From Osmia lignaria lignaria (taxonomy: Eukaryota > Arthropoda > Insecta > Hymenoptera > Megachilidae), in contig NC_135032.1 in NCBI RefSeq assembly GCF_051020975.1, forward strand, positions 8,370,001 through 8,434,000: 64,000 bases of DNA, given 5' to 3'. Below the pieces are notes generated by a model that saw nothing but the letters and a program-made list of their open reading frames with translations, ran no database searches and was not told the DNA's origin. This document shows positions 1 to 11,058 of this stretch, one piece after another. Position numbers and translations under genes: made by a program. The first letter of the stretch is position 1. Every line of letters begins with the position of its first letter.

Positions 1-2419
1 ATTTTATAACAATATCATTGTTACTATATCTACATTGGATATAATGTCATATACAGATTCATTCAGACAGATCAATGTACATTTAATAACAATATCATTA
101 GTACTATATCTACATACGATATAATGTAATATACAGATCCAGTCCTACAGGTCAATGTACATTTAACAACAATATCATTAGTACTATATCTACTTTAGAT
201 ATGTATGTTCATTTAAATGTAATATCATTATTACCATATCTACATTAGATATAATGTAATATACTGATTCCTTCCCACAGATCAATGTACATTTAAAAAT
301 AATATCATTATTACGACATCTACATTAGATATGTAATATAGATTTACGAACAATGCCATTATTACTATATCTGCGATGGACATAATGTAATATACTGATT
401 CCTTCCCCCTGCAAAATGTACATTTAATAACAATATCATTAGCACTATATCTACATTCGATGTAATGTAATATACTGATTGCTACCCACAGATCAATGTA
501 CATTTAATAACAATATCATTAGTACTATATCTACATTCGATATAATGTAATATACTTATTCGTTCCCACTGGTCAATGTACATTTAACAACAATATCATT
601 AGTACTATATCTACATTAGATATGTAATATACATTTAATAACAATATCATTATTACCATACCTACATTATATATAATGTAATATACTGATTCATTCCCAC
701 AAATCAATGTACATTTAATAACAATATCATTAGTACTATATCTACGTTCGGTATATAATGTCGTAAGGTGATACATTCCAACAGATCAATGTACCTACAT
801 TTAGTACCAATGTCATTATTACGATATCAACATGAGATATAATTTAATATACTGAATGCTACCCACAGATCAATGTACATTTAAGAACAATATCATTACC
901 ACTACATCTACATTCGATATAATGTAATATACTTATTCGCTCCCACAGATCAATGTACATTTAACAACAATATCATTATTACTATATCTACATTAGATAC
1001 AGTGTCGTATAGTGATATATTCCAACAGATCTATGTAGCTACATTTAGTACCAATGTGATTATTACCATATCTACACTAGATATAATGTAATATACAGAT
1101 TCGATCCCACAGATGAATGTACATATAATAACAATATCATTAGTACTATATGTACATTTGATATAACGCAATATACTGATTCATTCCCACAGATGAATGT
1201 ACATTTAATAGCAATATCGTTAGTACTATATACACATTCGATATAATGTAATATACTTTTTCGTTCCCACAGATCAATGTACATGTAATAACAATATCAT
1301 TGGTACTATATCTACATGAGGTATAATGTAATATACTGATTGCTACCCACAGATCAATGTACATATAATAACAATATCATTAGTACTATATCTATATTCG
1401 ATATGTAATGTACAATTAATAACAATATCATTATTACCATACCTACATTAGATATAATTGAATATACTGATTCATTCCCACAGATCAATGTACATTTAAT
1501 AACAATATCATTAGTACTATATCTACATTAGATATGTAATGTACACTTATTAACAATATGATTAATACCATATCTACATTAGATATAATGTAATATACTG
1601 ATTCCTTACCACAGATCAATGTACATTTAATAACAACATCATTAGTACTATATCTACCTTTGATATGTAATGTACATTTAAAAATAATATCATTATTACC
1701 ATGTCTAAATTAGATATAATGTAATATGCTGATTCCTTCCCACAGATCAATATACATTTAATAACAGTATCATTGGTACTACATCTACATTCGATATAAC
1801 GTAATATACTGATTCATTCCCACAGAACAGTGCATATTTAATAACAATATCATTATTACTATATCTACATTAGATATAATGTCATATACAGATTCGTTCC
1901 CACAGATCAATGTACAGTTAATAACAATATCATTAGTACTATATCTACATTAGATATATTGTAATATACTGATTCCTTCCCACAGATCAATGTACATTTA
2001 ATAACAATATCATTAGTACTATATCTACATCCGATATAATGTAATATACTGATTGCTACCCGCAGATCAATGTACATTTAATAACAATATCATTAGCACT
2101 ATATCTACATTCGATATGTAATGTCATATACAGTTACGTTCCAACAGATCAATGTACCTACATTTAATATCAATGTCATTAGTGCTAGATCTGCGTTGGA
2201 CATAATGTAATATACTGATTCCTTCCCCCAGACCAATGTATATTTAATAACAATATCATTATTACCATATCTACATTCGATATAGTGTAATATATTGATT
2301 CATTCCCACAGATCAATGTACATTTAATAACACTATCATTATCACCATATTATTAGACATAATGTATTATACGGATTCCTTAGCACACATCAATGTACAT
2401 TTAATATCAATGTCATTGG
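1..2419 (-). repeat. Satellite A array (80-bp monomer), left block
   Basis: This is a tandem array of an AT-rich monomer of about 80 bp that typically begins gatcaatgtacatttaataa and ends with a cattcccaca-like box. It is mixed with shorter units of about 51 bp that lack the gatcaatg-to-cattccc part. I call this orientation minus because the right-hand array of the window (from about 44686) is its reverse complement. Copies here differ at many positions (attagtact, attattacc and attggtact variants; some carry a gtacctacattta insertion), so the block looks older than the array at the right end. Short ORFs beginning MYIDLW arise from the repeat and are not genes. Confidence 0.95.
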
Positions 2420-2420
2420 T
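2408..2420. repeat. Target-site duplication, 3' side of R1-like element 1
   Basis: The satellite sequence caatgtcattggt directly precedes the T-run (the poly(A) tail of a minus-strand element). The same 13 bp recur at 6180-6192 where the satellite resumes. The last T could belong to the tail, so 12 or 13 bp are duplicated. The overlap in monomer phase shows a real duplication rather than ordinary array periodicity. Confidence 0.85.
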
Positions 2421-2441
2421 TTTTTTTTTTTTTTTTTTTTT

Positions 2442-2765
2442 GTTTTGGTGAAGGAAAACTGCGGAAAAATCTTCCGGTCTTCAAGATCCCCGGTGCGGAC
2501 CACCTGTCCCGGGGTATGTGGGATTCCTACCCACTATAAAACCGCAAACCCTTTATGCGACTTTAGTCCCCCCCGGAACTGTTCATCACATTACTTTGGG
2601 GGGGAGTCGCCTGCTGCGCGTGTTCACACCCGCTGCTCTTCGAATGTCCTCACAACAGAAGGTGGCCCGTGAGGTGCTACTTCAACTTGTCGGTGGCATC
2701 GCCTACACTGGGTTTAGGGGATTCCACCGACTCTCCTGCTTCTTCTGTTGGAGCAACCGTCGCAC
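2442..2765 (-). other. 3' UTR of R1-like element 1
   Basis: This GC-rich stretch of about 320 bp lies between the ORF2 stop (TAA at 2768-2766) and the poly(A) tail. I see no coding capacity on the minus strand. The plus-strand open frames here are shadows. For R1-clade elements the 3' UTR usually holds the RNA structure recognised by the reverse transcriptase; I did not identify a specific fold. Confidence 0.75.
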
Positions 2766-5711
2766 TTAATTGGCAACGGCGCTCCAGGTCTGCAATGTCT
2801 GCAGCATCACCCCCACGATGTTGTCGGGGGTGACGGGGCCAACCTCCTGTTGGAGGGCATTCCTCTCGGCCGCCCAGCGTCCGCATTGGAAGAGGGTGTG
2901 CTGGGCACTATCCCCTGCATCCTGGCAGCCATAACCGCACACTGGCGAGGTGGCCTTACCCATCCTAAACAGATACGCACGGAAATATCCGTGCCCGCTC
3001 AGGAATTGGGTAAGGTAGTAGTCCACCTCGCCCTGCGTCCTATTTAACCAGGGGGCGATGCTTGGAATTAGCCTAGCCGTCCAGCGCCCCCGTGCCTCTT
3101 CAGTCCAACGCTGCTGCCAGCGATGCAGGGTGGCCTCTCGAGCCACCCTCTTCGCGGCGGCCGTGTCCTGGCCGCTCCTCTTCGCCTCTTAAACCTGCTT
3201 GCGCTCGTGGGCGAGCAGGTCTATGGGCAACATTCCAATTATCACCAACACAGCTGGCTCCGCGACAGTTCTGTAGGAACAGGCTACCCGAAGCGCGCAC
3301 CTCCTTTGAACCGCCGCTAATCTCCGACGGTACTTTTCGAAGCGGAGGGCTCCAGCCCAGATCTCCGCGCCGTACAGCAGGACGGACTCTACGGAGGTCA
3401 TGAGCAGCCTCCGCTTCGCCGGCCTTGGGCCTCCGATGTTCGCCATGAGGCGGGCGAGGGACGACGCGGTTGCTGCCGCCCTGTCAGCCGCCTGCCGTAT
3501 CTGTGCCCAGAAGGTCCGCTTGCTGTCAAGCAGGACCCCCAGGTACCTAACGGCGGTCTTGGCGATGATAGTATGGGTCCCCACCTTGAAAGGTATCTCT
3601 GTGGGGATCCTTCGCCTTGACAGGACGACGAGCTCGGTCTTCTCCGTAGCTAACCGAAGACCCGCGTCATTCATCCACCTCTCGATCCGCCTCATGACCT
3701 GATTAAGGCCGAACTGTGCGCACTCCGTGTCGCGGGCGACAATAACTACCGCTATGTCGTCCGCGTAGCCCACCAGGAACGCCTCACTGGGAAACTCGAT
3801 CCGCAGGATGGCGTAGTAGAACGCGTTCCAGAAGTCCGGTCCTGAGATGGACCCCTGGACCACTCCTGCAGAGACTTTTCTCCTCCGTCTCCCCTCGACC
3901 GTGTCGTAGACCAAGACACGGTCGGAGAAGTAATTCTCTATCATACGGAGAAGATATTCCGGCACCTGGAAGCTGTTCTTCAGGGCCGCGAGTATCCCCG
4001 CCCAATTCGCCGAGTTGAAGGCGTTCCTGACGTCGAGCGTGGCTACGAGAACGACAGGCCAGCTGTGCCGGTTGCCGGACTCCGCCTGGTCGGCGGCATC
4101 CAGGACCACCCGTACGGCGTCAACTGTGCACCTTCCGCGTCTAAAGCCGTATTGCCGATCCGATAGATCGCCCGCTTCCCGGAAAGCTTCTAGGAGGCGG
4201 GGCCTGATCATTTTTTCCAACAGCTTACCGGCCGTGTCCAGCATACATATAGGGCGGTATGCGGACGGACCGGTTAGCTGCCCCTTCCCCTTGTTGATTA
4301 GCGCAAGGCGCTGCACTTTCCATCGGGTCGGCCAAATGCCGGACCCCAGACATGCGTTTAGCATTTCCAGCATCGGTCGTGGTTGAAGCTGAACTGCCAG
4401 CTTCACGACCTCTGCCGGGATGCCGTCTGGGCCCGGGGCTTTCCTGTTGCGGAAGGTCCAAGCTGCATCTTGCATCTCCTGCATGGTGAAGGGGGGGAAC
4501 TCCTCCACCTGCAGCCCAGTTGGCTGTCGCACTCTTGGCGGGTGGTCCGGAAAGAGGGCGTCCACGGTCGCCGATGCCTCGTCTGCGGGTAACACCGCGG
4601 GACCGTTTTGGGCACCGATCTTGCGACGCACAATACGGTACCCTAGACCCCACGGATCTCGGTTGACCTCCTGTCGAAGGTCCTCCCAGCAGCGCCGCTG
4701 GTTCACACGAATAGCGTGGCGGAACTCGCGGCGCTTGGCCCTGCAGGATTCCCACAGGGCCTCTCCGTCGGTGGCGCGCCTCGCACGCTGGGCTGCTCTC
4801 CGCAGACGATGGCAGTCCCTCCGGAGGTCGGCGATATCGCTCGACCACCAGTAGGCAGGCCGTCTGGCACTGCGTGGCTTTCCGCGGCTCATCGACGCGT
4901 CGCACGCTTTATGGATGGCGTCCATGTTTGCGTCGACGAACCGCTTCAGCGATAGCCGGGTCCACGGCCCTCCGTCGGGCTGCAAAATGTTCTGCATCCC
5001 GACTTGGAGGGCCTCTTCGAAGACCTCCTTCTGGAGCGTTTGGAGGTTCCACCCTCGAACAGGGGATGGAACCTTGCTCCGACTTCTTTTCCCGGCTATC
5101 CGAAAAACCACATACTGGTGGTCACTCCCCGTGTAGTCCTCAATGACTCTCCAGTCATCGACACGGGAGGCGACGTCCTCAGAAGCCATCGTGATGTCGA
5201 TGATGGTCTCCTGATAACCAAACCTCCGGAAGGTCGTGGACGACCCTCGGTTGAGGATGTCCAGATTCCGGCGGGCCGCCAGTTCGACGACCAGCCTTCC
5301 CCTGGTGTCCGGTCTGGGCATTCCCCACTCGACCGCTTTCGCGTTGAAGTCCCCCCCGACAACACATCCGCCCTCCATTTCCAGGATGGTGTCTTCTAGG
5401 GCTTCAATCTTCTCGCGGAAATCCGCGATGCGGTCGTTAGGGGAGAGGTACACGCTTACCAGCGTCACCCCCTCTCCCCTTACCCAGACAAATCCGGCGC
5501 CTGCCCCGTGCGCCTGTACCCGGAATTTGGAGGGATCCGGGATCCAGATCGCAGCGGTTCCCAACGTGTCGGCGAACCACGTTGTTCCTTCTCGAGCACG
5601 GTACGGTTCACTGAGCAGGAGAATATCGATCTGCTGCTCTCGCCGCAACTGCTCGAGAAGGGCGTCCGCGACTCGGCTCCGGTTAAGGTTGCCCTGGAGC
5701 ACCTTAGCCAT
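2766..5711 (-). pseudogene. ORF2 of R1-like element 1 (endonuclease / reverse transcriptase) with in-frame stop
   Basis: The frame opens at ATG 5711 and runs 840 codons to a TAA at 3191-3189. It then continues in the same frame to a final TAA at 2768-2766, about 981 codons in all. Residues 1-200 form an APE-type endonuclease: NLNRSR near 8-13, SEPYR at 34-38, GDFNAK at 120-125, SDH at 196-198. Reverse transcriptase follows, with KAPGPDGIP, SAYRPICML, QYGFRRG, LDVRNAFNS, VVQGSISGP and the catalytic YADD at 649-652. The part after the internal stop carries a C-x3-C-x8-H-x4-C zinc knuckle, standard for the C-terminus of R1-clade ORF2. The enzyme would nick the target and copy the RNA in place. 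The internal stop separates the knuckle from the RT, so this copy is probably inactive. The start overlaps the ORF1 stop by 8 nt. Confidence 0.9.
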
Positions 5712-6180
5712 TACGCTTCCTGGCTTCGGCTAAGGCGTCGCGGTACGTCTTGCAGGCGCCGGACCCTAAAACGTGCTGCAGGTCTGCGCCTTCGAGACCG
5801 TGGTCGGCGCAGACAGCACACCACGGGGTCTTCTGACAACCATTGGCCGCATGCCCCTTGTCCCCGCATCGGTAGCAATTATTCTGCCGATCGGGGCCTC
5901 TACAGCCACGTGCCAGGTGCCCGTAGCCCAGGCACCTGAAGCACCTCAGGACTGTGGTCCTCTTTCTGGGTCGGGATATAACCATCCCGACACTTAGTCG
6001 ACCGCAGTCCACGAGTCTGGCCGCCGCCCGCTCTTCGAGCTCGACTACCGCGAGCTTTTGGCCCCGGGCGTTCTCCTTTGTTACATGGACCCGAATGACT
6101 TCGGCGGAGTCGCCCAATTCTGCCCTGAGGGCCTCTTCCACCTCACCAGCTGTGGTGAGGCAGTCGAGGTCCCTCAGCTC
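5704..6180 (-). pseudogene. ORF1 of R1-like element 1, 5'-truncated, CCHC zinc knuckles
   Basis: About 158 codons of the C-terminal end of ORF1 remain. Three zinc knuckles are visible: CFRCLGYGHLARGC, then CYRCGDKGHAANGC, then a third C-x2-C unit beginning CAVCADHG. These bind RNA or DNA in ORF1 proteins of R1-type elements. The open frame runs on upstream to 6252, but the first 24 codons there are satellite A, so the apparent start methionine is not part of the element. The ORF1 stop lies inside the ORF2 start (ATGGCTAA at 5711-5704), an arrangement that suits coupled termination and reinitiation or a frameshift, as known for other R1-clade elements. Confidence 0.85.
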
Positions 6181-6192
6181 AATGTCATTGGT
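6180..6192. repeat. Target-site duplication, 5' side of R1-like element 1
   Basis: caatgtcattggt occurs where satellite A resumes after the truncated 5' end of element 1. It is identical to 2408-2420, including the local tgtcatt variant of the usual tatcatt. Confidence 0.85.
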
Positions 6193-7835
6193 ACTATATC
6201 TACATTCGATATAACGTAATATACTGATTCGTTCCCACAGATGAATGTACATTTTATAACCATATCATTGTTACTATATCTACATCGGATATAATGTCAT
6301 ATACAGATTCATTCAGACAGATCAATGTACATTTAATAACAACATCATTAGTACTATATCTACATACGATATAATTTAATATACAGATCCAGTCCCACAG
6401 ATCAATGTACACTTAATGACAATATCATTGGTACTATATCTACATTCGATATAATGTAATATACTGATTCCTTCCCCCAGACCAATGTATATTTAATAAC
6501 AATATCATTATTACCATATCTACACTAGATATAATGTAATGTACTGATTCGATCTCACAGATCAATGTACATCTAATAATAATATCATTAGTACTATATC
6601 TACATTCGATATAATATAATATACTTATTCGTTCCCACAGATCAACGTACATTTAATAACCATATCGTAATTACTAAATCTACATTAGATATGTAGTGTA
6701 CATTTAAAAACAATATCATTATTACCATATCATTAGACATAATGTATTATACGGATTCCTTTGCACACATCAATGTACATTTAATATCAATATCATTGGT
6801 ACTATTCTACATTCGATATAATATAATATACTGATTCATTCCCACAGATCAATGTACATTTAATAACAATATCATTATTACCATACCTATATTAGATATA
6901 ATGTAATATACTGATTCATTCCTACAAATCAATGTACATTTAATTACAATATCATTAGTACTATATCTACGTTCGATATATAATGTCGTAAGGTGATACA
7001 TTCCAACAGATGAATGTACCTACATTTAGTACCAATGTCATTATTACGATATCAACATGAGATGTAATTTAATATACCGAATGCTACCCACAGATCAATG
7101 TACCTTTAATAACAATATCATTAGCACTATGTCTACATTCGATATAATGTAATATACTTATTCGTTCCCACAGATCAATGTACATTTAATAACGATATCA
7201 TTTGCACTATATCTACATTCGATATAATGTAATATGCTGATTCAATCCCACAGATCAATGTACATTTAATAACAATATCATTATTACCACATCTATTAGA
7301 TATAATGTAATATACTGATTCCTTCCCACAGATCAATGTACATTTAATAACAATATCATTAGTACTATATCTACATTCGATATGTAATGTACATTTAATC
7401 ACAATATCATTAGTACTATATCTACATTCGATATAATGTAAGATACTGATTCCCTCCCACAGATCAATATACATTTAATAACAATATCATTGGTACTATA
7501 TCTACATTCGATATAATGTAATATACTGATTCATTCCCACAGATCAATGTACATTTAATAACAATCTCAATAGTACTATATCTACATTCGATATGTAATG
7601 TACAATTGTCAACAAAATCATTATTACCATATCTACATTAGATACAATGTAATATACTGACTCCTTCACACAGATCAATGTACATTTAATAAGAATATCA
7701 TTATTACTATATCTACATTAAATATAATGTCGTATAGTGATACATTCCAGCAGATCTATGTACATTTAATAACAATATCATTAGTACTATATCTGCATTA
7801 GATATAATGTAATACACTGATTCCTTCCCACAGAT
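6193..7835 (-). repeat. Satellite A array, continuing after element 1
   Basis: These are the same 80-bp and 51-bp monomers, in the same orientation as 1-2419. The array ends at cttcccacagat and joins satellite B directly at about 7832-7836, with no other sequence between. Confidence 0.95.
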
Positions 7836-9303
7836 GCAAATGCAACTTCCAGCTTAGCTGTGCCGAAGAAGAACAACAAGAAGTAGAAATATCTCGAAAT
7901 ATGTCCGTGAGGCCTCTTTCCTTGAGTTAAATTTGCAAATATCTCGGAAACGATGCTAGCTATGGCAAAATGTTAGGAGACCATTTTTGTACGAAATTAA
8001 GTTTCCTACTATTCATGTTCTATGATATTTTTTGATCAGATGCGTAGTTTTCGAGATATATCGCGATATTTTAAAGTTCCGAAGCCGCACCAACATAATA
8101 AAGATACAGAAACACCGTGGCCCCTTTCTTTGAGATAACTCTGCACTATTGCGAGCTGCAAATGCCACTTCCAGCTCAGCTGTGCAGAACAAGCACAACA
8201 AGAACAAGAAATATCACGGAATATGTCCGTGAGGCCCCTTTCCATGAGATACATCTGCAAATATCTCGGAAACGATGGGAGCTATGGCAAAATGTTAAGA
8301 GACCTTTTTTGTACGAAAGTAAGTTTCCTACTATTTATGTTGTATGATATTTTTTGATCAGATGCGTTGTTTTCGAGATATATCGAGATATTTAAAAGTT
8401 CCGAAGCCGCACCAACATAATAAAGATACAGGAACACCGTGGCCCCATTCTTTGAGATAACTCTGCACTATTGCGAGCTGCAAATGCCACTTCCAGCTTA
8501 GCTGTGCAGAAGAAGAACAACAAGAAGAAGAAATGTCTCGAAATATGTCCGTCAGGCCCCTTCCCTTGAGTTAAATCTGCAAATATCTCGGAAACGATGC
8601 GAGCTATGGCAAAACGTTCAGAGACTTTTTTTGTAGGAAATTAAGTTTCCTACTATTTATGTTCTATTATATTTTTTGATCAGATGCGTAGTTTTCGAGA
8701 AATATCGAGATCTTTAAAAGTTCCGAAGCCGCACCAACTTAATAAAGATACAGAAACACCGTGGCCGCTTTCTTTGAGATAACTCTGCACTATTGGGCGC
8801 CGGAAATGCCACTTCCTGGTTAGCTGTGCAGAAGAACAACAACAAGAAGCAGAAATATCTCGAAATATGTCCGTCAGGCCCCTTCCCTTGAGATATATCT
8901 GCAAATATCTCGGAAACGAAGCGAGCTATGACAAAATGTTAAGAGACGTTTTTGGTAGAGAATTAAGTTTCCTACTATTTATGTTCTATGATATTTTTTG
9001 ATCAGATGCGTAGTTTTCGAGATATATCGAGCTATTTAAAAGTTCCGAAGGCGCACCAACATAATAAAGATACAGAAACACCGTGGCACCTTTCTCTGAG
9101 ATAACTCTGCACTACTGCGAGCTTCAAATGCCACTTCCAGCTTAGCTGTGCAGAAGAAGAGCAACAAGAAGAAGAAGTATCTTGAAATATGTCCGTCAGG
9201 CCACTTTCCTTGAGGTATATCTGCAAATATCTCGGAAACGATGCGAGCTATGGCAAAATGTTAAGACACCTTTTTTGTAGGAAATTATGTTTCCTACTAT
9301 TTA
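7836..9303 (+). repeat. Satellite B array (322-bp monomer), first block
   Basis: This is a tandem array with a 322-bp period: the box gcgtagttttcgagatat (one copy reads gcgttg) recurs at 8042, 8364, 8686 and 9008. Each monomer holds an A-rich purine stretch (agaagaagaacaacaagaag), the box gaaacgatgcgagctatgg and the box ggaaattaagtttcctacta. About 4.5 copies are present. Several sub-motifs are short palindromes, such as cgagatatatcgagatat. Repeat ORFs of 60-75 codons occur on either strand and are not conserved as genes. Confidence 0.95.
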
Positions 9304-9307
9304 CCTT

Positions 9308-9780
9308 TGTTCGAATTTGGCACTTCAATTCATACAAACACCTCGGTCGATAACAGGGGTCGATCATCCCGGCGTCACCGAGCAAGTAAACGGAATCGCT
9401 GTTGCGCTGTCTAACCACCGATCCGAGCGCTCGCCAATATTAAAACTCCCAAATTCGAACCGTTAGCATTAATGCGAAAGCAAGTGAGAGAGCGATTACC
9501 AAGCGACAACAGCGACCAAAAACGTTTCTTTACTCGAGTTTCGAGCATTCTCAAATTCAATTCAGTGCCTTGCACCGCGAGTTCCTAAATCGTGTAATTC
9601 CAAATTAAACCAAAGGTGATTTTTGTAGAGTTTAATTTGCGACTCATTGTGTACAAATTATCAGTAATACATAATTCGTGACCGCTAAGCTGTGTCGTTT
9701 ATTTTCTCCTCGACGCCCACGTCTTTGAAAAGACGGAATCCACGCCATCCCAAAAATTCCAATTCTCGCCGAGAAAAACA
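9308..9780 (+). repeat. 5' LTR of BEL/Pao-type element
   Basis: The left LTR is inferred from its TG start (tgttcgaatttggc) at 9308, its CA end (gagaaaaaca) at 9780 and a primer-binding-site-like sequence directly after. Satellite B similarity stops at about 9303; the 4-5 bases in between may be a target duplication or satellite variation. No 3' LTR exists in this copy, so the boundaries cannot be confirmed by comparing the two ends. Confidence 0.65.
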
Positions 9781-9782
9781 TT

Positions 9783-9800
9783 TGGTCCTCCGAGCCGGAT
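9783..9800 (+). other. Putative primer-binding site
   Basis: The sequence tggtcctccgagccgg starts two to three bases after the LTR end. A TGG start (complement of tRNA CCA) at this spot is the normal layout for minus-strand DNA priming in LTR elements. I do not assign the tRNA. Confidence 0.55.
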
Positions 9801-9862
9801 TGGAATCGAGGATACACCGGTAATCGTGAACCTAAAACCGACAATTCAACTCGTTAACGGCC

Positions 9863-11058
9863 ATGAGTCACCTTGAAGAATTGCTGTACAAGCAAACTCA
9901 AACGTTACGATCTATTGATCGTGCGCTTCTCAATTTTAAAAAGCTCGGTCATGCAAAAATGACCGCAGCCACAACTCAAAAACGGATGGCAATGTTAAAA
10001 GAAGCATACATCCAAAGCCAAGATCTGGACGTGAGGATAGCAGCATGCACCGACAAAGCGACGAAGTCCAGTCTGCCGTATTTCGTCGACAACCAGTTCA
10101 TCGAATCCGAAGAAAGGTACCAAGAAGCTCTGGACTACATGGCGGAGGTTCTCGCCAAGGCCACGCCTCCACCGCAATCTACCAACGCAAATTCAAACTC
10201 AACGACGTCGAAGTCAACGGTTCATCTACCAAAGATTCAACTGCCGACCTTCGATGGCGCCTTCACCGAATGGGAGAGTTTCCGTGACCGCTTCACCTCG
10301 CTGGTAAAAACTAATGATTCTTTATCAAACATTGACCGCCTTCAATTTTTGAATTCATCGTTAACGGGTGAAGCAAGCCGCGCCGTGAGTCACCTTCCTA
10401 TAACAGACAAAAACTTTGACATTGCGTGGAAGATCATAACGTCGCGTTACGAAAACAAACAACGCAAAAATTTCTAGCAACGCAAAAATTAGATCGTTCA
10501 TCGCGAAAGGCTTGGGAATTTCATCTTAGTGAAGCGACCGACTTTCCTACGTATGAAGAATTCGACGCGTTTTTAAGAAAAAGAATTCGCGCACTCGAAG
10601 CAATGCCTAATACAAAACGCGAAAAAGCGAGCGACGTTGATAAATGTAAACAATTTAAATCGAGAGCGATTTCAACCCATTCCGCGACATCTCAAAAAAT
10701 TACTTGTCCGGTGTGTCAACAAACTCACTTAATCTACCAATGTCCGAAATTTCTTTCGCAACCAGTTTCCGAGCGCTTTCATTTTATACGAAAACAAAAA
10801 CGGTGCGTTAATTACTTCTCAATTAAGCACTCCTCCGCACAGTGCCAAAGCAAGCACTTATGCAAGGAATGTAATCAGCGTCACAATACACTCTTACATT
10901 TTCCGAACCAAAAGGATGCGACTCCTTCTACATCGAAAGCTGAGTCTGAATCTTCCGAAAACGCAGTTGAGATAAGTACTCACGTAGCGTCAAATTCTCC
11001 AAAAGGCTCATGTATTCTCGAGCTCTTCTGGATCAAGGTTCCGTCGCAACCCTTATAA
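9863..11058 (+). pseudogene. gag of BEL/Pao-type element, broken into two frames
   Basis: The start ATG at 9863 (MSHLEELLYK) opens a 204-codon frame ending at 10477. It contains a helical N-terminus and the core motif LPKIQLPTFDG...EWESFRDRF typical of BEL-type Gag. The frame then moves to another phase (10426-11058), which continues with KLDRSSRKAWEF and the nucleocapsid region. At the break the 13-mer caacgcaaaaatt occurs twice (10461-10473 and 10479-10491), and the segment normally found between RYENKQ and KLD appears to be missing. This suggests a deletion at a short direct repeat. The cysteine-rich region reads CPVCQQTHLIYQC, CVNYFSIKHSSAQC and CKECNQRHNTLLH. In the middle unit a tyrosine occupies the second cysteine position, so one zinc ligand is lost. 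Confidence 0.85.

Larger units (their letters stand above)
2420..6179 (-). mobile_element. R1-like non-LTR retrotransposon 1, 5'-truncated
   Basis: This is a LINE-type element on the minus strand with a poly(A) tail (T-run 2420-2441), a 3' UTR, an ORF2 with endonuclease, reverse transcriptase and C-terminal zinc knuckle, and the end of an ORF1 with CCHC knuckles. It is GC-rich compared with the AT-rich satellite around it. It is flanked by a 13-bp target-site duplication and starts abruptly inside ORF1, which is the usual 5' truncation of target-primed reverse transcription. The APE-type endonuclease opening (QGNLNRSRVADALL), CCHC-rich ORF1 and ORF2 C-terminal CCHC motif point to the R1 clade or a near relative (I, LOA). 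I cannot place it more exactly without a tree. Confidence 0.9.

Noticed and set aside
9303..9307. Short target duplication at the left end of the BEL element (acctt)
   Set aside because: The right end of the element is lost, so no second copy exists to compare.
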